The position numbers and the translations under genes were made by a program. The notes beneath the pieces were generated by a model. The model made no database searches, had not been told where the DNA came from, and saw nothing but the letters and a program-made list of their open reading frames with translations. From Pyrinomonadaceae bacterium (GTDB lineage: Bacteria; Acidobacteriota; Blastocatellia; Pyrinomonadales; Pyrinomonadaceae), in NCBI GenBank assembly GCA_018060305.1, contig JAGOWF010000079.1:1-10661 (forward strand): 10,661 bases of DNA, read 5' to 3'. Positions 6,459 to 10,661 of the stretch are shown in pieces; the first letter of the stretch is position 1, and every line of letters begins with the position of its first letter.

Positions 6459-8441
6459 TTACTGTCGCTGAAATTCGGGCGTGCCGAGCACCAGGCTCAC
6501 TACCTTAAATACTTCGGGGTTCCCGCTCGGGTCGAGCAACCGGACTTGTCGATTTCGCCCGCCCTGTTGGCCGCCGCGCATGTTGTCAACGGTCAAATCG
6601 TCGTCCACCTCGGCCGGAGCTTTTACTTCTGGCAATGGCTGCTCGATCTGCTTGAGCAGAGTCGCTCGCGTCGTTTCCGTAATGTCGCCGTCGAGCAGTT
6701 GTTCGATCGCCAACTCAAGCATCCGATGCTTGTCCTTCGGGTCATAGCCCTTGAGATCGACGCGCGTTCCGGAAATTCGGTTGCTTGCGATCGCAACGGC
6801 GAAATTCAATCGCTCAAGCAATGCACCTGTATTGACCCAATCCTCGGCCGAATCCGGATATCCGGTAGGGGCCTGATAGCCGTATGGCACCTCGCCGAGC
6901 TTTGTTAGCATGCCCATCATCGCGGGCCCGCCGAGGGTCTCGGCACCAAGGGCACGGATCGAACTTACCGCAAGCTCGAACGGTGATTTGATCTTGGCTC
7001 TATAGTTTTCAGGAGCAAAAAACTCCCTGTCGCTGAAGAGTGCCCTGAGCGTCGCCTTGATATCGCCTCTCGATTTACTGAATGCCTCAGCCACGCGGCC
7101 GACCAGAGCATCACTCGGATTATCACTCACAAACTTTACGGCCAGCTTTCGTGCGATGAACTTCGCCGTTGAAGGGTTGGCGACCAGGATGTCGATGACC
7201 TTCAGGCCGTCGTTAATGCCTCCCTCGTCCACCTTTTGGCCGAGCACGGTCTTTGCCCCGCCCTCGTGCCAGCTTCGATTAAAATAGAACTCGCCACTTT
7301 CGATATCGTCAGGCACGCCGGCCATTCGCTGGAGACGGGCGATCTGCCGGTTCTCAGTGCCATTGATCTCATCTGCGGCGGCACGCCGGTAACCGCGAGG
7401 GTCAGCAATCGTCCAGCCGGTAAAGCATTTGGCGACCTCGACGATGTCGTTTTGTGTATATCCGCCTTCGACACCGAGTGTGTGGAGTTCCATCAGTTCG
7501 CGGGCATAATTCTCGTTAATCCCGCGACGCTGCCGTTGCTGTCCGGCTTGCGGAGCGGTTCGCATCTGTCGAATTCGCGCCTCGATCTCAGAGTCAGTTG
7601 CACCGGTCTGTCGACGGATGCGCTCGCGCATCTGCGGTGTCAATTGTCCGCCGTTCCTCAAGAACTCCGGCGACCTCTGTGCCGCACGGCCCTCGCCGCG
7701 GGCCTTAGCGTTCGGCGTTCTCGATTCAAAATTATCGAGATAGAACAACATCGCGGGATGCTGTGCCACGCCCACTACAAGGTCCTTAAAATTCCCGAGC
7801 GCGTTCTTTCGCAGCACGTCACGCTCGTAGCTCGGGATATACCATCGGACAGCGGCCTTGCCGGCGAAGACGTTAAAATGGTTTTGCCAAAAATCAACCA
7901 TCACTTCCTGAAGCTGCCTCTCCGAATACGCAGCGCGAAGCACACGGTTCGTCGATATTTGAGGGAGGAGCGTGTTTGCCGGCCTAAGATCGTATTTCTG
8001 GTAATACTCACGAAGTTTTCGCTGGCGATCACGCCTCTCGTCCTGCGTGATCTCGTCAGCGTTCTGGGCCGCCTGTTGCCCACGGCCACCTTCTAATTGC
8101 CGCAAGAGGGCGCCCGGATTCGGATATTTCGCGAAAAGTTCAGACGTTGACAGGCTAAATGCCTCAAGATTCCTGACCCTGCCTGCCAAAGCATCATCGT
8201 TGATCGTATTTGGATCGAGTTGCCGATCAATATATTTCAGCAGGCCGATGGCCTTCACTTTTTCAACATCGCCGGGCCGCGCGCCAAATCCCAACCGATT
8301 GAGCACGTGAATGATCTTTTGCTCCTCGGTTAGCTTCCTCTCGACCCGTTTTTCGGCTCTTATCACGGCGATGGGCGCCAACAACGCTGTCAGGACACCT
8401 GCGGCGGCAAGTTTACATAATGTTCCATACTGCTTGTCCAT
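6459..8441 (-). CDS. DUF1800 domain-containing exported protein
   Basis: A 660-residue protein with the DUF1800 family layout; function unknown. A hydrophobic N-terminal stretch (10-28) is a signal peptide or anchor. Recognisable family blocks are HVLNRLGFGARPGDVE (45-60), MVDFWQNHFNVF (181-192), INENYARELMELHTLGV (308-324), YTQNDIVEVAKCFTGW (328-343), HEGGAKTVLG (392-401), FIARKLAVKFVSD (428-440), VPYGYQAPTGYPD (518-530) and WVNTGALLERLNFA (535-548). An Arg/Gln-rich insert of about 65 residues (242-307) lies before the NENYAREL block, and a low-complexity GGQQGGRNRQ segment sits at 623-632. AGAGG (8451-8455) is a good ribosome site 9 bp before the ATG. DUF1800 genes are commonly paired with a DUF1501 gene; here the immediate downstream neighbour is the serine hydrolase, and no DUF1501 gene is in the window. 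Confidence 0.93.
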   Translation of the reverse strand: MDKQYGTLCKLAAAGVLTALLAPIAVIRAEKRVERKLTEEQKIIHVLNRLGFGARPGDVEKVKAIGLLKYIDRQLDPNTINDDALAGRVRNLEAFSLSTSELFAKYPNPGALLRQLEGGRGQQAAQNADEITQDERRDRQRKLREYYQKYDLRPANTLLPQISTNRVLRAAYSERQLQEVMVDFWQNHFNVFAGKAAVRWYIPSYERDVLRKNALGNFKDLVVGVAQHPAMLFYLDNFESRTPNAKARGEGRAAQRSPEFLRNGGQLTPQMRERIRRQTGATDSEIEARIRQMRTAPQAGQQRQRRGINENYARELMELHTLGVEGGYTQNDIVEVAKCFTGWTIADPRGYRRAAADEINGTENRQIARLQRMAGVPDDIESGEFYFNRSWHEGGAKTVLGQKVDEGGINDGLKVIDILVANPSTAKFIARKLAVKFVSDNPSDALVGRVAEAFSKSRGDIKATLRALFSDREFFAPENYRAKIKSPFELAVSSIRALGAETLGGPAMMGMLTKLGEVPYGYQAPTGYPDSAEDWVNTGALLERLNFAVAIASNRISGTRVDLKGYDPKDKHRMLELAIEQLLDGDITETTRATLLKQIEQPLPEVKAPAEVDDDLTVDNMRGGQQGGRNRQVRLLDPSGNPEVFKVVSLVLGTPEFQRQ

Positions 8442-8615
8442 AAAATATTGCCTCTAATGATGATATCTGTAAGCTTAGATGTCTCGCAGGCCGCATTTGT
8501 CGAAGAAATCCGCAAGCGTCCCGACCCAATACCGGGCAACAACCGGGAGGCATCCCTCATCAAATGTCTCGATATCTGCCCAACTTTACGCTAGAATTCA
8601 ACAAGGAACGATTCG
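8442..8615. promoter_or_regulatory. Divergent intergenic region between DUF1800 gene and small exported protein gene
   Basis: A 174-bp gap with start codons facing outward on both sides, so promoters for both genes should be here. Ribosome sites are clear: AGAGG on the minus strand (8451-8455) for the DUF1800 gene, and AAGGA (8603-8607) on the plus strand, 8 bp before ATG 8616. No confident -35/-10 pair was found. TAGAAT (8592-8597) is too close to the plus start to be a typical -10 box unless the leader is very short. No coding frame, RNA gene or long hairpin was recognised. Confidence 0.4.
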
Positions 8616-9131
8616 ATGCTGACAGCCAGATCACGATATTTACTCCCGTTATTCGTCCTAATGGCAGCCGCCATCTCAGCGGTCGGCCAGGATAATTCAT
8701 TCAGCGATGAGCTGGCTGATTACACATTCCTGCTGCCGGATGAGAAGTGGAAGATGACCGTCAAACCGTCAGCCACCGACGCAAGCGTCGAATACGTATT
8801 TGGCGACCGCCGTAATGGTCACCTTGAGGTTCGCAAACACTCGATCGCCAGGGATGGCCTGCTCACAGATATGGTCCGTGACGAAGAGCAAAAGTTGATG
8901 TTTCGACTCGGGTTCGTTGCAGGCAAGGAAGAGAATTTCGCGGGGAAACTTAAGGGGACGATCTACAACTTCGAATACGTTGCATCAGGCCGCACGATGG
9001 CCGGACGGTTCTATTTCGTGCGCTCGGGCGATACTGCGGTTTACGTACTCCGGTTTACAGGCTTGAAGGACTCAATGCGATCCCTGCGAAGCCAGACTGA
9101 TTCGATCGCCCGCACTTTTTCCGTTAAATAG
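8616..9131 (+). CDS. Small exported protein of unknown function
   Basis: A 171-residue protein that I do not recognise. Residues 1-24 form a signal peptide (hydrophobic 9-23, ending AVG|QD). The mature part of about 147 residues is hydrophilic and looks like one mixed alpha/beta domain: a strand region FLLPDEKWKMTV (38-49), VEYVFGD (58-64), HLEVRKHS (69-76), a helix around 83-97, TIYNFEYVASG (115-125), GRFYFVRSGDTAVYVLRFTG (130-149), and a final helix 151-168. The order is loosely like PsbP/DcrB/Mog1-type small secreted domains, but this is only an impression of fold and no motif proves it. No cysteine is present in the mature part and there is no lipobox. AAGGA 8 bp before the ATG supports the start. 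It stands alone on its strand and ends 4 bp from the end of sdhB. Confidence 0.8.
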   Translation: MLTARSRYLLPLFVLMAAAISAVGQDNSFSDELADYTFLLPDEKWKMTVKPSATDASVEYVFGDRRNGHLEVRKHSIARDGLLTDMVRDEEQKLMFRLGFVAGKEENFAGKLKGTIYNFEYVASGRTMAGRFYFVRSGDTAVYVLRFTGLKDSMRSLRSQTDSIARTFSVK

Positions 9132-9135
9132 CGAG

Positions 9136-9936
9136 CTACTTCTTCAGCCAGCCAAATAATGCATCAACCGTGATGTCGCGGTTGGTCTCATATATCGCCT
9201 TGGGCAGCGGGATGTTCATCGGACAGACCTGCATGCAGTTCTGAGCATTGCCGCAGTTCGTTATCCCATCGTCACCCATCAGGCCATTTAGCCGCTCAAT
9301 TTTGGTGATCTGGCCCGTGGGATGCATATTAAAGAGCCTTGCCTGAGCAATGGCCTGTGGGCCGATGTATTGCTCTCCACTGTATTGAGGACACGCTTCC
9401 AGACAACAGCCGCACGTCATGCATCGTGAATAAACATAACGTTCCTGTGCCGTCTCGTTAGGTATATGCGGGCCGGGACCCAGATCATATGTGCCGTCCA
9501 ATTCGATCCATGCCTCGACCTGCTTGAGATGATCGAACATTCTCGACCGGTCGACCTTTAGGTCTCGCACATTTGGAAACTTCGACATCGGCTGTAATGT
9601 CACCGTGTCGCTCTTCGACTGAAGCAGCAAGTCGTCGATCAACGCCGAACACGATTGTCGCACCCTGCCATCGATCACCATCGTGCAGATACCGCAGACC
9701 TGCTCAAGGCACGACATGTCCCAGACCGGCGGCGTGGTTTCCTTGCCGTCCGCGGTCACCGGATTCTTGCGAATATCCATAAGCGCCGAAATAATATTCA
9801 AGTTTCGTCGATACGGAATCTCAAACGTCTCCCACCGCGCCGGCCCTCCCTCGCGCTCACGCCGTTGGATCTTGAACTTGATCTTTGCGGGAGGCTTGTC
9901 GAGACGTATCTTTTCCTGATGGTGAACGGCTGTCAT
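9136..9936 (-). CDS. sdhB: Succinate dehydrogenase iron-sulfur subunit (Bacillus-type SdhB)
   Basis: A 266-residue electron-transfer subunit of complex II, passing electrons from the SdhA flavin to the membrane quinone site. The N-terminal ferredoxin domain holds the [2Fe-2S] ligands Cys76, Cys81, Cys84 and Cys96 (SCLEQVCGIC ... QSC). The C-terminal domain has CMTCGCCLEACP with Cys172, Cys175, Cys178 and Cys182, and NCGNAQNCMQVCP with Cys228, Cys234 and Cys238. By family rules Cys172/175/178/238 bind [4Fe-4S], and Cys182/228/234 bind [3Fe-4S]. All eleven ligands are present, plus one extra cysteine at 177. FEIPYRRNLNIISALM, WIELDGTYDLGPGP and LFNMHPTG closely resemble Bacillus subtilis SdhB as I recall it, so a diheme SdhC-type anchor is expected upstream of sdhA. 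The ATG overlaps the sdhA stop (ATGA); AAGGGT just upstream may act as ribosome site. Confidence 0.97.
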   Translation of the reverse strand: MTAVHHQEKIRLDKPPAKIKFKIQRREREGGPARWETFEIPYRRNLNIISALMDIRKNPVTADGKETTPPVWDMSCLEQVCGICTMVIDGRVRQSCSALIDDLLLQSKSDTVTLQPMSKFPNVRDLKVDRSRMFDHLKQVEAWIELDGTYDLGPGPHIPNETAQERYVYSRCMTCGCCLEACPQYSGEQYIGPQAIAQARLFNMHPTGQITKIERLNGLMGDDGITNCGNAQNCMQVCPMNIPLPKAIYETNRDITVDALFGWLKK

Positions 9937-10661
9937 TTCTTACCCTTGGAATAATCGCGTTTTCGCGGCTCGATCAGCGAGACATCGACGGGTTCATAGC
10001 TCAAAACCGGCGCCTCGGCGGCATACTCGGCGATCGTCGTCTTTAGGAAATTCTCATCATCCCGTTCCGGAAAATCAGGCTTGTAATGTGCGCCGCGCGA
10101 TTCGTTGCGGTTCAGTGCCCCGAGCGCTATTACGCGGGCGAGCTCCAGCATGTTCTTTAGCTGCCGCGCGTGCGGCACAGCCTGCGTCGCCCACAGATTC
10201 GAGTCATTGATCGATATCTTTTGGAATCGCTCCTGTAGTTCACGTATCTTATCGTCCGTTGCCTGCAGGCGGTCGTTATAGCGTACGACGGTTGCATTCT
10301 CGGTCATTACCTTGCCAAGTTCGTCGTGCAGCTTGTACTGATTCTCGCCGCCTTCGCTTCTGATAATGGCGTCGTTTACCTCTTGCTGCCGCTTTAGCTC
10401 CGAATCACGAATGCCGTTACTTTCCGTCGTCCCGCGTTCGACGTTCTTCGCATACTCAATCGCCGATGGGGCCGCGACGAAGCCACCATAAACACAGGAA
10501 ACAAGTGAGTTGGCCCCTAGCCGATTCGCCCCATGTATCGAATAATCGCATTCGCCTGCCGCAAACAGCCCCGGAATATTTGTCCGCTGTTCAAAATCGA
10601 CCCACAGCCCGCCCATCGAATAGTGAACGCCCGGAAAAATGCGCATCGGCACAAATCGCGG
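9933..10661 (-). CDS. sdhA: Succinate dehydrogenase flavoprotein subunit, C-terminal part (cut by right edge)
   Basis: The C-terminal 242 residues of the FAD-carrying catalytic subunit that oxidises succinate to fumarate in the TCA cycle and respiratory chain. The frame is open to the edge, so the true start lies outside; internal GTG/ATG codons near 10652 are not starts. Visible family features in order are HYSMGGLWVD, then GLFAAGECDYSIHGANRLGANSL (with the conserved active-site arginine of HGANRLG), a long helical domain with ELGKVMTENATVVR, and the capping NRNESRGAHYKPDFPERDD. The tail ends DVSLIEPRKRDYSKGKK, close to the Bacillus subtilis SdhA tail as I recall it. The stop overlaps the sdhB start by 4 bp, so the two are translated together in the order sdhA-sdhB. 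A cytochrome b anchor gene (sdhC) is expected just beyond the right edge. Confidence 0.97.
   Translation of the reverse strand, partial: PRFVPMRIFPGVHYSMGGLWVDFEQRTNIPGLFAAGECDYSIHGANRLGANSLVSCVYGGFVAAPSAIEYAKNVERGTTESNGIRDSELKRQQEVNDAIIRSEGGENQYKLHDELGKVMTENATVVRYNDRLQATDDKIRELQERFQKISINDSNLWATQAVPHARQLKNMLELARVIALGALNRNESRGAHYKPDFPERDDENFLKTTIAEYAAEAPVLSYEPVDVSLIEPRKRDYSKGKK

Noticed and set aside
7236..8096. Long plus-strand open frame (286 codons) inside the DUF1800 gene
   Set aside because: Fully antisense to conserved DUF1800 blocks, with no ribosome site and no recognisable domain; a shadow of the real gene.
8520..8562. Repeated ACCGGG words and a short GGGA/TCCC palindrome in the divergent gap
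   Set aside because: The stem is only four base pairs, with no U-run or known operator pattern; too weak to call a terminator or regulator site.
9933..10652. A complete small protein starting at GTG 10652
   Set aside because: The frame is open to the window edge and its content is the SdhA C-terminal half; the GTG is an internal valine codon.

Overview
This is an ordinary-looking chromosomal segment of a Gram-negative bacterium, most likely an Acidobacteriota member (class Blastocatellia or a relative). The reasons are two adjacent secreted proteins of the 'VWFA-related Acidobacterial' type, a DUF1800 protein, and a succinate dehydrogenase of the Bacillus type (SdhA-SdhB order, 11-cysteine SdhB). 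The taxonomic call is an inference from gene content; no rRNA or marker gene is present. I see no mobile element, CRISPR array, tRNA or rRNA.

Layout: (1) 1-515, minus: N-terminal part of a phosphomannomutase/phosphoglucomutase cut by the left edge. (2) 649-2704, plus: two tandem secreted VWFA proteins. (3) 2709-3218, minus: exported histidine phosphatase. (4) 3321-5468, plus: an SLC1-family (glutamate/dicarboxylate type) symporter and a rhomboid intramembrane serine protease separated by 3 bp. (5) 5445-8441, minus: a DUF1800 protein directly followed (stop touching start) by an exported beta-lactamase-fold serine hydrolase. (6) 8616-9131, plus: an unrecognised small exported protein. (7) 9136-10661, minus: sdhB preceded by sdhA, with the start of sdhA beyond the right edge.

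The genes form short alternating-strand units and not one pathway. Three divergent gaps (516-648, 3219-3320, 8442-8615) must hold the promoters. All three convergent junctions are extremely tight: gaps of 4 bp, a 24-bp overlap, and a gap of 4 bp. Six of the eleven genes have N-terminal export signals, and two more encode multi-pass membrane proteins, so most of the window is envelope or secreted functions. The cytoplasmic side is represented by the sugar-phosphate mutase and by succinate dehydrogenase, whose A and B subunits act at the inner face of the membrane.

No clear new system is visible. The points most worth a second look are the DUF1800-serine hydrolase pair without the usual DUF1501 partner and without a visible ribosome binding site for the hydrolase, the altered NMDGT sodium-site motif (NQNGT) in the symporter, the tandem VWFA paralogues, and the tight convergent junctions.
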